Shown here in pieces: positions 8,705-17,195 of a stretch of 53,870 bases of DNA. The stretch lies in NCBI RefSeq assembly GCF_012933385.1, contig NZ_JABBPN010000025.1, positions 1-53,870 of the forward strand, written 5' to 3'. A program made the translations under genes and the position numbers. The DNA is from Paenibacillus lemnae. Lineage in GTDB: Bacteria; Bacillota; Bacilli; Paenibacillales; Paenibacillaceae. Positions within the stretch are counted from its first letter, which is position 1. Each line of letters starts with the position of its first letter. The notes beneath the pieces are model-generated. The model searched no databases and was not told the origin of the DNA. It worked only from the letters and a program-made list of their open reading frames with translations.

Positions 8705-9202
8705 TTAAGCCTTACCCCGAAGTCGCCGGAAGAACTGGGTGAGCATAGAAGCGCACTCGTGCTGGAGCACGCCGGAAACAACCTCGGTACGATGGTTGAA
8801 GCGGGGTTCCTGCAGCAGATTCATTAGAGTGCCTGCACAGCCGGCCTTGGGGTCTGTCGTGCCATATATGACTTGGGGGACCCTGGACTGTACAATGGCT
8901 CCTGCACACATCGGACAAGGTTCCAGCGTGACGTAGAGACGGCAATCCAGGAGCCGCCAAGCCTGAAGGTATTGGCTGGCCTCCCGGATCGCAACCATCT
9001 CGGCATGAGCGGTACCATCGAAGGTGGTTTCACGCAGATTATATCCGCGTCCGATGATGTGATCACCGCGTACGATGACGGCACCAATCGGAACTTCACC
9101 TAAAGCTTCAGCCTTGGCAGCTTCCAGCATGGCTTCACGCATCCAATACTCATGATTCTCTTTATCCACAATGGTGGAAAGATCGATATTTGAAATCAAC
9201 AT
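8705..9202 (-). CDS. tadA: tRNA-specific adenosine deaminase
   Basis: Deaminates wobble adenosine 34 of tRNA-Arg(ACG) to inosine. The 165-residue protein has the cytidine/deoxycytidylate deaminase zinc signature: HAE (H66, proton-shuttling E68) and PCPMC with zinc ligands C96 and C99, plus a C-terminal FFRRLRGK helix. ATG at 9202 follows AAAGGAGA. In B. subtilis tadA precedes the SRP RNA and dnaX on the same strand; here it is on the opposite strand and 40 kb away from them, marking one edge of a rearrangement. Confidence 0.96.
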   Translation of the reverse strand: MLISNIDLSTIVDKENHEYWMREAMLEAAKAEALGEVPIGAVIVRGDHIIGRGYNLRETTFDGTAHAEMVAIREASQYLQAWRLLDCRLYVTLEPCPMCAGAIVQSRVPQVIYGTTDPKAGCAGTLMNLLQEPRFNHRTEVVSGVLQHECASMLTQFFRRLRGKA

Positions 9203-9268
9203 GATTCTCCTTTCAACGACCTAAAAACACATATTATCCTGCGAACATTCATTCGGTTGTTAACACCT

Positions 9269-9362
9269 TGTGGACATGATTGTGCACAACTTAAAAGTTA
9301 TGCACATATTTATACACATAATCCACAGGTTTCTTGTGTGTTTGTTAGCAATCTGTGGACAA
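9269..9362. promoter_or_regulatory. Cluster of DnaA-box-like sequences
   Basis: Compared with the box TTATNCACA, this 94-base AT-rich stretch has two exact matches in tandem (TTATGCACA 9298-9306, TTATACACA 9310-9318), a one-mismatch copy (TAATCCACA 9319-9327), a palindromic one-mismatch copy (TTGTGCACAA 9280-9289), one on the other strand (TTGTCCACA, 9354-9362) and a two-mismatch copy (9269-9277). It fills the divergent gap between tadA and a sensor kinase gene. The density is far above chance for a 94-base stretch. It could be a DnaA-titrating or timing site, or a DnaA-controlled promoter region; which one cannot be told from sequence. The rest of the 380-base gap holds only short inverted repeats (for example CAATAT...ATATTG at 9424-9442). 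Confidence 0.65.
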
Positions 9363-9582
9363 TGAATCTCACATCTATCATCTTTATAGACTCTCTTTAT
9401 TCTAGTGAAAGCTGAAGCCATTAGCAATATAGCGAACATATTGTAATATTCTTAATTGGAAAAGCAGACGGATTAAACGTCTTTCCAAACAGGCACACAA
9501 AAGTTATCATAAAATATGACAAGATATGCTATATTTATGCTTATTCATATTGTGTGTGACTAGAGAGAAGGTGCTGATACCT

Positions 9583-11874
9583 TTGTCCATTAAAACAAAG
9601 CTATCCTTAATTATTTCGCTTTCCGTTTTGTTTATTCTGCTGCTGAATATCGCGCTGAATTTTTATACAACCCAGGAAAATCTGCGAAAAGACAGTGAAG
9701 CCAAGATGGTTATAGCAGCTTCACAAATTGCGATCACAGTAGAGCAGACAGAGTACAGCACAAGATATGTTGATGGAATATTCAGCGATCTGCTGCGGAC
9801 TGCGGCGATAAATACTGCAGATCGGCTGGACTCCGATATTGATAACATCACGAACGATGAACTGATCCAGCTTGCGTCGGAGGTTGGGGTGAATCATATC
9901 TCCCTGCTAGTTCAAACCAATGATGATATTGTCGTTGCACGATCATCAGACCCTAAGGAGATCGGACTATCAACCAAGTACTGGGGCTATTGGTATACCG
10001 CGTTTCAAGAGCTTTTTGAACATAAGGAGGTTCGTTCTGTTGAGCAAGGGCAGCAGGCCAAATATTTTTGGTCAGGACCCTTTGAGTTCTCTACATCCAG
10101 TCCGGAATTCATCGACAAGTGGGGCTACTATTACGATGGTGAGCGCAATTATATGATTGATCCTTTCATCCGGAGTACAGACATTAAGGATTTTGGCAAA
10201 ATTGCAAGTCCGGAAACCGTGGTGGAACGAACGATATTGGCCAATCCGCGTATTTTGGAGGTCACTGGCATCCATCCTGAAACATTCGGCGGGCCATTTA
10301 TGGAAGATGACGGCTCTGACCGGGTCCATTATAAGCTGGATAACCGTCCCATCAAATTTGGGAGTTATCAGTTTGGGAGCCCAGAGAAGGACAAATCCGC
10401 TGTTGAGGAAGCGGTAAGCACGGGTGAAAGCGTCGTATTTGTGAGTACGGTGAAAGATAAAAAGGTAATGAAGAGCTTTATTCCGATTCAAATTGAGGAC
10501 AATCCAACTTATGTGATAAGCGTGGTTATGGATTACGAGGCCATTTCTTCGATTTTAAGAGAGCAAATAACAAGTCTGGTCGCGATCTCGCTCGTGCTGC
10601 TTGAGATTGTGATTTTTGGCAGTTATGTCGTTGCTGGCTATTTCACCAGACCGATTCAAGCGGTTTTGCGGACAGTGAATGAAGTGGCGGACGGTAACTT
10701 TGATCGGCGTCTGGAGGTTACAAGCCGGGATGAACTGGGCCAGCTGTCGGGAAGAATTAATACGATGACCCGCAACCTGGGACATTATACGAACCAGCTG
10801 AGACAGATGATCGATGAAAACCAGTCCGTTAAAGAATATTTGGAATCCGTCATTAATCAGACAGCGGATGCGATTCATACAACAGATACCGAAGGCAGAA
10901 TTATTAGTGTCAATCGGGCATTTGAACGACTGTACGGCTGGGAGGCTCCTGAGGCCGTAGGACGTCAGCTTGCTATGGTGCCGGAAAAGCTCCAAGAGGA
11001 AGAGAGAGGACGTCTGCAGCGTCTTTTAGAGGGTAACACGCTGGCGCCTGTAGAAACGACGAGAATCCGTAAGGATGGCAGCCGGATAGAGGTGAGTATC
11101 AGTACTTCACCGATCCGCGATGAGGCAGGACACATAACGTCCCTGGTCAGTGTGTCGCGTGATATCACAGAGCGCAACCGCATGGAGGAATTGCTGCGGC
11201 GCTCCGAGAAGCTGACGACAGTCGGACAGCTTGCAGCAGGGGTTGCCCATGAGATCAGAAATCCGTTAACAACGTTACGAGGCTTCTTACAGCTGCAAAA
11301 ACAGACACAGCGGGCAGAGCCGAATCATATCGAACTGATGCTGTCCGAGCTTGACAGGATTAACCTGATCGTCAGCGAATTTTTGATATTGGCTAAACCC
11401 CAGGCTGTACATTATCAAAAGAAGGATTTGCGTTATATAATGAAAGATGTGCTGTCACTGCTCGACACCCAGGCACATTTGTATGGCGTCGAATTTGACC
11501 TTACTCACATGGATGGCCCGGCCTATGTTCATTGTGAAGAAAATCAACTGAAGCAGGTATTTATCAATGTACTTAAAAATGCAGTGGAGTCCATGCCTGA
11601 AGGCGGGAGTGTCCAGATCCATATTGCGATGCAAGCTGGAGATCAAATTGCAGTGAATATCACGGATTTTGGTGTTGGCATACCGGAGAAGCTTCTTCCA
11701 CATATCGGCGAGCCCTTTATTACGAATAAAGATGCGGGTACCGGGCTTGGTCTTATGGTGAGTCAGCGTATTATCCAATCTCATCAGGGAACGATTGAAA
11801 TTGAGAGTGAAGAAGGCAAGGGAACTACGGTAACTATTCTTCTTCCTGCTGCGGAGGAAAAGGATTTATCTTAG
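9583..11874 (+). CDS. Membrane-bound PAS sensor histidine kinase (sporulation-kinase-like)
   Basis: Orphan sensor kinase with 763 residues from TTG 9583 (ribosome site AGAAGGTG at 9566-9573); an ATG at 9526 would add 19 residues. Order of parts: transmembrane helix 1 (about 6-28), an extracellular sensing region of nearly 300 residues that looks Cache-like, transmembrane helix 2 (about 325-350), HAMP linker, PAS domain (about 420-540), HisKA with phospho-accepting H556 in VAHEIRNPL, and HATPase_c with the N box (NVLKNAVESM) and the G boxes DFGVGIP and GTGLGL. No response regulator lies next to it, and its catalytic core is of the class found in Kin-type kinases feeding Spo0F, whose gene lies 30 kb further on. 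The ligand is unknown. Upstream sits the DnaA-box-like cluster. The pseudouridine synthase gene follows by 36 bases. Confidence 0.9.
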   Translation: MSIKTKLSLIISLSVLFILLLNIALNFYTTQENLRKDSEAKMVIAASQIAITVEQTEYSTRYVDGIFSDLLRTAAINTADRLDSDIDNITNDELIQLASEVGVNHISLLVQTNDDIVVARSSDPKEIGLSTKYWGYWYTAFQELFEHKEVRSVEQGQQAKYFWSGPFEFSTSSPEFIDKWGYYYDGERNYMIDPFIRSTDIKDFGKIASPETVVERTILANPRILEVTGIHPETFGGPFMEDDGSDRVHYKLDNRPIKFGSYQFGSPEKDKSAVEEAVSTGESVVFVSTVKDKKVMKSFIPIQIEDNPTYVISVVMDYEAISSILREQITSLVAISLVLLEIVIFGSYVVAGYFTRPIQAVLRTVNEVADGNFDRRLEVTSRDELGQLSGRINTMTRNLGHYTNQLRQMIDENQSVKEYLESVINQTADAIHTTDTEGRIISVNRAFERLYGWEAPEAVGRQLAMVPEKLQEEERGRLQRLLEGNTLAPVETTRIRKDGSRIEVSISTSPIRDEAGHITSLVSVSRDITERNRMEELLRRSEKLTTVGQLAAGVAHEIRNPLTTLRGFLQLQKQTQRAEPNHIELMLSELDRINLIVSEFLILAKPQAVHYQKKDLRYIMKDVLSLLDTQAHLYGVEFDLTHMDGPAYVHCEENQLKQVFINVLKNAVESMPEGGSVQIHIAMQAGDQIAVNITDFGVGIPEKLLPHIGEPFITNKDAGTGLGLMVSQRIIQSHQGTIEIESEEGKGTTVTILLPAAEEKDLS

Positions 11875-11910
11875 ATAAGAAACCAAGCTGAAGATGGAGA
11901 GGATACAGTT

Positions 11911-12615
11911 TTGAGAATCAATAAATTTATAAGTGAAACCGGTTTTTGTTCCCGCCGAGAGGCGGACAAGCTGGTTGAGAGCGGGCAGGTTACGATCAAT
12001 GGGGAGAAGGCTGTGCTCGGCAGTCAGGCTGAAGAGGGTGATGATGTCCGAGTGAACGGACGAAGACTTCATGAGAGGAAACAGCAGCATGTATACATCG
12101 CCTTGAACAAACCGGTTGGCGTGACGAGCACGACGGAGAGACATATCAAGGAGAATATCGTTGATTTTGTGGGACATTCCGAGCGAATTTTTCCGATTGG
12201 CCGGCTGGATAAAGATTCTGAGGGCCTGATTCTGCTGACTAGTGATGGTGATATTGTTAACAAAATTTTACGGTCAGAGGGAAGGCATGAGAAAGAGTAC
12301 GTAGTTACCGTCAATCGGCCGATTACGGAGTCTTTCATAAGGGGAATGTCCAGCGGAGTGAAAATTCTCGGCGAGATGACGCTTCCCTGTACGGTCACAC
12401 GGATGTCAGAGCGAACGTTTCGCATCATTCTCACAGAGGGAAAAAATCGGCAAATCCGGCGTATGTGCAGTGCATTCGGTTATGAGGTAAGGAAGCTGCA
12501 GCGGATCCGGATTATGAATATCCGGCTGGGGAGTCAAAGGACAGGAACCTGGCGGGATTTATCCTCGGAGGAGAAGGCGGAGCTTGGGCGACTGCTGGAT
12601 TACAAGCTGACCTAA
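11911..12615 (+). CDS. rluF: 23S rRNA pseudouridine synthase, RluF/RsuA family
   Basis: Isomerises a uridine to pseudouridine in ribosomal RNA. The 234-residue protein has an N-terminal S4 RNA-binding domain (MRINKFISETGFCSRREAD..., residues 1-48) and the RsuA/RluB/E/F catalytic domain with the motif GRLDKDSEGL containing the catalytic aspartate (near 102), and the signature GKNRQIRRM near 190. Length and motif wording fit RluF (target U2604 in E. coli numbering) best, but paralogues RluB and RsuA are hard to exclude. TTG start after GATGGAGAGG. Probably co-transcribed with the upstream kinase; a bidirectional terminator follows. Confidence 0.88.
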   Translation: MRINKFISETGFCSRREADKLVESGQVTINGEKAVLGSQAEEGDDVRVNGRRLHERKQQHVYIALNKPVGVTSTTERHIKENIVDFVGHSERIFPIGRLDKDSEGLILLTSDGDIVNKILRSEGRHEKEYVVTVNRPITESFIRGMSSGVKILGEMTLPCTVTRMSERTFRIILTEGKNRQIRRMCSAFGYEVRKLQRIRIMNIRLGSQRTGTWRDLSSEEKAELGRLLDYKLT

Positions 12616-12663
12616 TAGGGGATTCACCGATCTCAAAGCAGGTATCATGGACATTACACAAAA

Positions 12664-12706
12664 AAGGCGGTGTCAGGGAAAGTATCCTGGCACCGCCTTG
12701 TCTTTT
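12664..12706. terminator. Bidirectional terminator, rluF / motB
   Basis: 14-bp stem (AAGGCGGTGTCAGG with CCTGGCACCGCCTT, one G-T pair), A-run on the left, T-rich on the right, between convergent genes. Confidence 0.88.
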
Positions 12707-12728
12707 GCAATCTGTACAATAAGATGTG

Positions 12729-13559
12729 CTACTTCTCATCCTTCGTATTGGTTGCATTAATAAAAGCGTTATTGTCCTGGTATTTACGAATGATGGATAC
12801 TTCAACCCGGCGGTTCTTTGCTCGGCCTGCGGTTGTTGCGTTCGTGGCAATAGGATGATATTCTCCATAGCCAATCGGCATAAACCGTTTCGGATCCAGG
12901 GACTCGTTCAGCAGAAGAATCTTCATAAACTGCAGTGCACGATCAGAACTGAGATCCCAGTTGGATGGATACTTGACACTGTTCATCGGTACATTGTCCG
13001 TATGGCCTGATACGATAATATCGTAAGCCGGTACCTGCTGCAGCATTTGGGAGATGGCCTTGGCCAGCTTTCGTGCATCATCCTTGACTGTGGCTTCACC
13101 GGAGGCAAAGAGAGCATTATCCCGAATCGTAATCATCAGCTGGGAATGATTCAGCTTCGTACTGAGCTCCGTCGAAAGGCCGTTGTCTTTAATATATTTA
13201 TCCAGCTTTTTCTTCAGGTTTTCCAGCTCTTGCTGTTCCTGTTTCATTAGAGCATCCCGAGCCGTCTTGTCATCTTTCTTGGGAACAGAGACGGGAGCGG
13301 CACTAATGGCTTTGTTTACCCCTTCGTCAGCGGGTTGCTTGCTGGGCTGAGTGTTGCTGTAGTCCAGTACGCTGACACCACCGCTGAGCACGGTATTGAA
13401 TGCCTCACTCATCTCTTGAAACTTCTTGGCATCTGTGGCGCTCATCGCATAAAGGACCAAGAACAGGGCGAGCAGGAGCGTTAAAAGATCAGCATAAGGC
13501 AGCAGCCAGGATTCGTCGGCATGCTCTTCATGGGGCTCGTGCCTAGTCTTTTTGCTCAA
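12729..13559 (-). CDS. motB: Flagellar motor stator protein MotB
   Basis: Ion-conducting and peptidoglycan-anchoring half of the flagellar stator. The 276-residue protein has a short cytoplasmic N-terminus, one transmembrane helix with the ion-binding aspartate D24 in PYADLLTLLLALF, a Ser/Lys/Gln-rich linker, and an OmpA/MotB peptidoglycan-binding domain (VSGHTDNVPMN, then NWDLSSDRA). I chose TTG 13559 because GGGAGG lies 8 bases before it; the longer GTG start at 13580 would contain that ribosome site. It overlaps the end of motA by 17 bases, implying translational coupling. No other flagellar gene is nearby. Confidence 0.93.
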   Translation of the reverse strand: MSKKTRHEPHEEHADESWLLPYADLLTLLLALFLVLYAMSATDAKKFQEMSEAFNTVLSGGVSVLDYSNTQPSKQPADEGVNKAISAAPVSVPKKDDKTARDALMKQEQQELENLKKKLDKYIKDNGLSTELSTKLNHSQLMITIRDNALFASGEATVKDDARKLAKAISQMLQQVPAYDIIVSGHTDNVPMNSVKYPSNWDLSSDRALQFMKILLLNESLDPKRFMPIGYGEYHPIATNATTAGRAKNRRVEVSIIRKYQDNNAFINATNTKDEK

Positions 13560-14343
13560 CGGCCCCCGCCTCCCTTTCACTCATATTCAGGCGCTCTGTC
13601 GGTGTAAGGAATACAGACAGCTTCTGACTGATTGCAATCGTCGATACACCGGATTGGATAGAGAGCAGGCCCTCCACCATCATCAGGCGGATCTCCACCT
13701 CGCGTTTGGATAAACGCTTCAGTTTATTGGCAAGCGGGTGACAAATCACGTACCCGGTAAATATACCGAGCAGGGTCGCAACAAAAGCAGCAGCAATAGC
13801 ATGGGAAAGTGCATTCATATCACTCATATCGGAGAGCGCAGCGATCAAGCCGATAACTGCACCCAACACCCCGAGGGAAGGAGCGTACATCCCGGCCTGT
13901 GAGAAGATCAAGGCCCCCGACCGGTGACGTTCCTCTGTAGCGTTAATATCCTCCATCAGAACATCACTGACAAATTCCTGGTCGTTACCATCAATAATCA
14001 TACGCATGCCATTACGCAAAAAGGCATCATCGATCTCTTCGACTTTCGCTTCGAGCGCAAGCAGACCCTCACGCCGGGTGATGGATGCCCATTCCATAAA
14101 CATGGCAATCAAATCGGTTTTATCCATCAAATTTTGCTTGATGAACGTCATTTTGATAAGCTTGGGAACTTTCTTGAGCTCGGCCATCGGAAAGCCGATG
14201 AAAATGGTTGCAGCGGTACCCCCAAGAATGATAAGGTAGGCTGCCGGGTTAATTAAAGCAGTAATGGACGCTCCTTTAATGACCATGCCGACCAATACTG
14301 ACACTAGACCTAGAATCAATCCTATAATTGTTGCGATTTCCAT
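13543..14343 (-). CDS. motA: Flagellar motor stator protein MotA
   Basis: Forms the proton (or sodium) channel with MotB and pushes on FliG. The 266-residue product has four transmembrane helices: about 3-22, 30-50, then, after a large cytoplasmic loop with charged residues, the pair at about 150-170 and 180-205 including the conserved motif APSLGVLGAVIGL. Start ATG 14343 has GAGGTG eight bases upstream; a longer frame beginning at 14382 lacks a ribosome site. motA and motB form a two-gene operon ending at the shared terminator near 12.68 kb. Confidence 0.93.
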   Translation of the reverse strand: MEIATIIGLILGLVSVLVGMVIKGASITALINPAAYLIILGGTAATIFIGFPMAELKKVPKLIKMTFIKQNLMDKTDLIAMFMEWASITRREGLLALEAKVEEIDDAFLRNGMRMIIDGNDQEFVSDVLMEDINATEERHRSGALIFSQAGMYAPSLGVLGAVIGLIAALSDMSDMNALSHAIAAAFVATLLGIFTGYVICHPLANKLKRLSKREVEIRLMMVEGLLSIQSGVSTIAISQKLSVFLTPTERLNMSEREAGAVEQKD

Positions 14344-14538
14344 AGCACACCTCATCCATGAGAAAATAAGTAACGAATCCATTCGTTTTACGGCTACACG
14401 TGGACGAAAGCCGCCAAGTATAACGCACTACCCTATTTATCGTCAGATTGGCCTTTTTTTTTTAGCTGTAATTTCCGGTATAATAGAAACAGGGGAAACG
14501 AGAGTAGAAGGACAGGGCCAAAAAAGGAGTGAAATGGT

Positions 14539-14832
14539 ATGGGTGTCAAGCACGGAAGGGATTATGGTGAAATTTTGACTGACTTTACGGAAGCGGTCGG
14601 ACGAATTCCAGACAGCTATGTGTTTTTTGAAATGGATGCCGAGGATTGGCAGAACTTAGGCGAGAAGGAGAAGAATGAGGTGCATGAGGCCCTGGCTGAG
14701 GATTTGTTTTATGCGCTCGGCACAGAGCCGCTAATTGCGGTGGGCAGCGGAGTTGTCATTCATGATCAGAAGCAGCATCGGATCAATGTGCTGATTGGAG
14801 ATGAGGAACTGGCTTTCGTAGCTTTGATATAA
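14539..14832 (+). CDS. Hypothetical protein, 97 residues
   Basis: Unrecognised small acidic soluble protein. It has a helical first half (DYGEILTDFTEAVGRIPDSYVFFEMDAEDW) and a beta-rich end (PLIAVGSGVVIHDQKQHRINVLI), no cysteine, no signal and no membrane segment. ATG follows AAAAGGAGTG. The pterin dehydratase gene begins 39 bases after its stop on the same strand, so they may share a transcript. No function is proposed. Confidence 0.75.
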   Translation: MGVKHGRDYGEILTDFTEAVGRIPDSYVFFEMDAEDWQNLGEKEKNEVHEALAEDLFYALGTEPLIAVGSGVVIHDQKQHRINVLIGDEELAFVALI

Positions 14833-14871
14833 TAGGATGAACGGATAGGCTTATGGGGGAGGAAGATAGAC

Positions 14872-15186
14872 ATGCTGTATACACAGCAGGAAGTTGAAGT
14901 CCATCTGGAAAAGCTGGAAGGATGGGAGCTGGAACAGGGGCGGTGGATTATCCGCAAATATACATTTCCTGCCTTCATGAAAGGCATTGCGTTTGTAGAT
15001 GAGGTGGCGGCGATTTCGGAAGCTTTCGGACACCATCCATACATTACGATCGATTTTAAAACGGTGACCCTCCGCTTAACCTCCTGGGATGAAGGCGGAA
15101 TTACAGCCGTCGATATTAAAGAAGCGCAGCAGTTTAACGAGGTTTATGAAAAAGGCCGCGATTATGACAGTGGAGAGCCGTCCTAA
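14872..15186 (+). CDS. phhB: Pterin-4a-carbinolamine dehydratase
   Basis: Dehydrates 4a-hydroxy-tetrahydrobiopterin, the product of pterin-dependent aromatic hydroxylases. The 104-residue length is normal for PCD/DCoH, and the active-site motif with its histidine pair and proline is present as FGHHPYITIDFKTVTLRL, followed by the conserved tryptophan and acidic residues (SWDEGG). ATG follows GGGGGAGGAAG. No phenylalanine hydroxylase gene is nearby, so the physiological substrate here is unclear; some stand-alone members of this family serve molybdopterin or other pterin metabolism. Confidence 0.9.
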   Translation: MLYTQQEVEVHLEKLEGWELEQGRWIIRKYTFPAFMKGIAFVDEVAAISEAFGHHPYITIDFKTVTLRLTSWDEGGITAVDIKEAQQFNEVYEKGRDYDSGEPS

Positions 15187-15225
15187 GCACGTACACAATC
15201 AAGAATTCACAACAGAATAACCATG

Positions 15226-15266
15226 AAAAAACACGCTTGGATCTGTCCTCAGACCAAGCGTGTTTC
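15226..15266. terminator. Bidirectional terminator, phhB / cytochrome c gene
   Basis: 12-bp perfect stem AAACACGCTTGG / CCAAGCGTGTTT with flanking A-run, between convergent genes. Confidence 0.85.
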
Positions 15267-15283
15267 GTCATGCGTTAAATATA

Positions 15284-15649
15284 TTATTTCTTCTCGGCCA
15301 AAAACATGGCGACATTAGCAATTTCTTCAGGGGAAAGCTGGTCTTTGAATGCCGGCATTCCGCCGCTACGACCCTTTGTAATTACGCTAAAAATACCATC
15401 TACATCCATATGTCCACCTACCTGATTAAGGGCCGGACCTGCTCCGCCTTGAAGCTGATCACCGTGACAGCTGATGCAGCTGGCTTTCAAAGTAGCCTCC
15501 GCAGCGGCCGCATCCATCGTAACTTCAGGCATCGTCGGCTTCGCGTCTTCAGCTACTTCTTCTTTTCCTGGAAGCGTAAACAGCAGCACGAGGGCGAGCG
15601 TGCAGGCAAAGAAGAAAATGCCGCTCATGATCCATTTTTGCATCGTCAT
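15284..15649 (-). CDS. Membrane-anchored c-type cytochrome (CccA-like)
   Basis: Small electron carrier on the outer face of the membrane. The 121-residue protein has an N-terminal transmembrane anchor (about 6-26), a short acidic/proline linker, then a single-haem cytochrome c domain with CISCH (C58, C61, H62) and a methionine ligand in GGMPAF. There is no lipobox in the normal position, which favours a CccA-like helix-anchored form over the lipoprotein CccB. It likely passes electrons to a haem-copper oxidase. Start ATG 15649 or the ATG two codons later; both follow GGAAAGGA. Confidence 0.88.
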   Translation of the reverse strand: MTMQKWIMSGIFFFACTLALVLLFTLPGKEEVAEDAKPTMPEVTMDAAAAEATLKASCISCHGDQLQGGAGPALNQVGGHMDVDGIFSVITKGRSGGMPAFKDQLSPEEIANVAMFLAEKK

Positions 15650-15815
15650 ATCGTCCTTTCCTATGTATGTTGCATTAGCTACTATTATAAACGATCATTA
15701 CAGGACAGGATAGGAGTTGTGACAAAAAAAGCAACGATCCCGCCGTTTCTCTACCCAAATTACACAAATTTGTGACAAATTAGATGATGGTTCCATCATC
15801 GGTATGCCGTACATA

Positions 15816-16316
15816 CTAAGTGAGCGTTGGCGTATACACCATACAATAGAACATCTCGGGTCCAGACGGAGTTAACTTCTCATAGCAATCGGAAATACAG
15901 AAACCTACCTTGCGATACGTGCGGATTGCCCGTTCATTCCAGCTCAGCACCTCAAGATCAATTGTTTGATCCGGATACCGTCTCAGCGCTTCTTCCATAA
16001 TCGCTGTCATAAATCGCTTACCCATTCCATGTCCACACCAATCAGGACGCATCCCGAGCCCGAGCCGAATAACATTCTCCATTGGAAACAGCTGAGCAAA
16101 TCCCCACAGGCGGTCTCGTTCATCCACAATGGAAATATACTGCTGTTCCCGAATATGTGTGTCTCCGAACTCAACACCAAGCTGGACCATCTGTTCCCAG
16201 GGAAGCCAGCCATAAATATTATAGGGTTCCGGATAGCGCCAGCTGCAAATATCTGCAGCGTGTTCAAATTTCATGTCTGCGGCACGAAGCCGGGGCAGAG
16301 AGTAGGACATTGACAT
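15816..16316 (-). CDS. GNAT family N-acetyltransferase
   Basis: Transfers an acetyl group from acetyl-CoA to an unknown amine. The 166-residue protein has the GNAT core: acetyl-CoA loop in RPDWCGHGMGKRFM, followed by the helix LEVLSWNERAIRTYRKVGF, the usual beta5-alpha4 motif. The N-terminal WRYPEPYNIYGW stretch is seen in a subset of Bacillales GNAT proteins. Start ATG 16316 is chosen for its GATGAGGTG ribosome site; an upstream in-frame ATG at 16349 would lack one. Substrate cannot be predicted. Confidence 0.85.
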   Translation of the reverse strand: MSMSYSLPRLRAADMKFEHAADICSWRYPEPYNIYGWLPWEQMVQLGVEFGDTHIREQQYISIVDERDRLWGFAQLFPMENVIRLGLGMRPDWCGHGMGKRFMTAIMEEALRRYPDQTIDLEVLSWNERAIRTYRKVGFCISDCYEKLTPSGPEMFYCMVYTPTLT

Positions 16317-16349
16317 TGTATACACCTCATCATGTCCAGGTCGGATCAA

Positions 16350-16642
16350 CCTATAATTTTGTGATCCAGGCTGTGGTAAATGGCAGCCATTTAGAATCGT
16401 CGATTATTCTAACAGAAGGAGTAAGAGATCGCAAATGGCAGCGGCCACGAACACAGCAATACGTTTTTTTTTATTGTTACATGATGTTTTTTGGAAATAT
16501 ACGTTTCAATTTATGAAGACAGGGTATAAAAACAGTAAGACGCAGATCGGACAAGAAGATGTGAAATTTTTCAATTTTCTTTTGAAAAAGAGCAAACTTT
16601 TTGACCGGTTTATGCGTTTATAGAAATAGAGACAAAACAAAA
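16350..16642. other. Gene-poor AT-rich gap
   Basis: About 290 bases between the acetyltransferase start and the terminator of the NlpC/P60 gene. It has a short inverted repeat (AGAAT...ATTCT at 16390-16407) and many A/T homopolymer runs. One frame of 62 codons (16435-16623) is open but its ribosome site is poorly spaced (AAGGAG 13 bases before ATG) and the product has no recognised feature, so I do not call it. Confidence 0.5.
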
Positions 16643-16675
16643 GCCCCGAAGAGATGGTGGGCATCTCATCGAGGC
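16643..16675 (-). terminator. Terminator of the NlpC/P60 gene
   Basis: On the minus strand, an imperfect 13-bp stem (CCTCGATGAGATG / CATCTCTTCGGGG) followed by CTTTTGTTTTG, 30 bases after the stop. Confidence 0.8.
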
Positions 16676-16705
16676 GACGGAATTGAAAACTGGTTAAGTT
16701 ATGAT

Positions 16706-17179
16706 TTAGTTGTAATCTACGGCGACGGCCTTGTACTTGCTGGCACTCATAACGCGTTTGGCTCCGACATATCGCTTAGCGAAATAGCTGGAGTTCAGAG
16801 CAGTAATGGTGACTCCTTTGGATGATGAGGAATGGGCAAACTTGCCGCCGCCTACATAAATCCCAACATGGGATACACCCCGGCCTGATGTGTTGAAGAA
16901 CACGAGATCTCCGGCCTTCAGGTTGCTCTTGGAAACCGCGGTGCCTACTTTATATTGAGCAGAGGACACACGTGGAAGGCTGACGCCGAGCTTCTTGAAC
17001 ACATACCCTGTAAAACCTGAACAATCAAAACCCTTCGTAGACGTACCGCCCATTTTATAGCTGACGCCAATCACAGGTTTAATGGCACTGTCGAGTTTGG
17101 AATCCGCGAAAGCGCTTCCTGCACTGATGCTCAAAGCGAGTGTAAGACCGAGAGATATTGCTGTTAACTTCTTTTTCAA
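16706..17179 (-). CDS. Secreted NlpC/P60 cell-wall endopeptidase
   Basis: Cleaves peptide cross-links of peptidoglycan, probably between D-Glu and the diamino acid. The 157-residue protein has a Sec signal peptide (cleavage near AFA-DS, residue 26) and a bare NlpC/P60 domain: catalytic C53 in DCSGF, H104 in SHVGIY and a third polar residue H116 in FAHSSS. No extra wall-binding SH3 or LysM domain is present. TTG start at 17179 has AAGGAG close by; a longer frame from 17197 would start inside the riboswitch. A c-di-AMP riboswitch precedes it, so expression should fall when c-di-AMP is high, linking wall hydrolysis to turgor/potassium signalling. Confidence 0.93.
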   Translation of the reverse strand: MKKKLTAISLGLTLALSISAGSAFADSKLDSAIKPVIGVSYKMGGTSTKGFDCSGFTGYVFKKLGVSLPRVSSAQYKVGTAVSKSNLKAGDLVFFNTSGRGVSHVGIYVGGGKFAHSSSSKGVTITALNSSYFAKRYVGAKRVMSASKYKAVAVDYN

Positions 17180-17195
17180 TGGAAAAGCTCCTTCC

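Noticed and set aside
16435..16623. 62-codon frame in the gap upstream of the acetyltransferase
   Set aside because: Ribosome site badly spaced, Phe/Lys-rich product from A/T runs, no similarity recognised.
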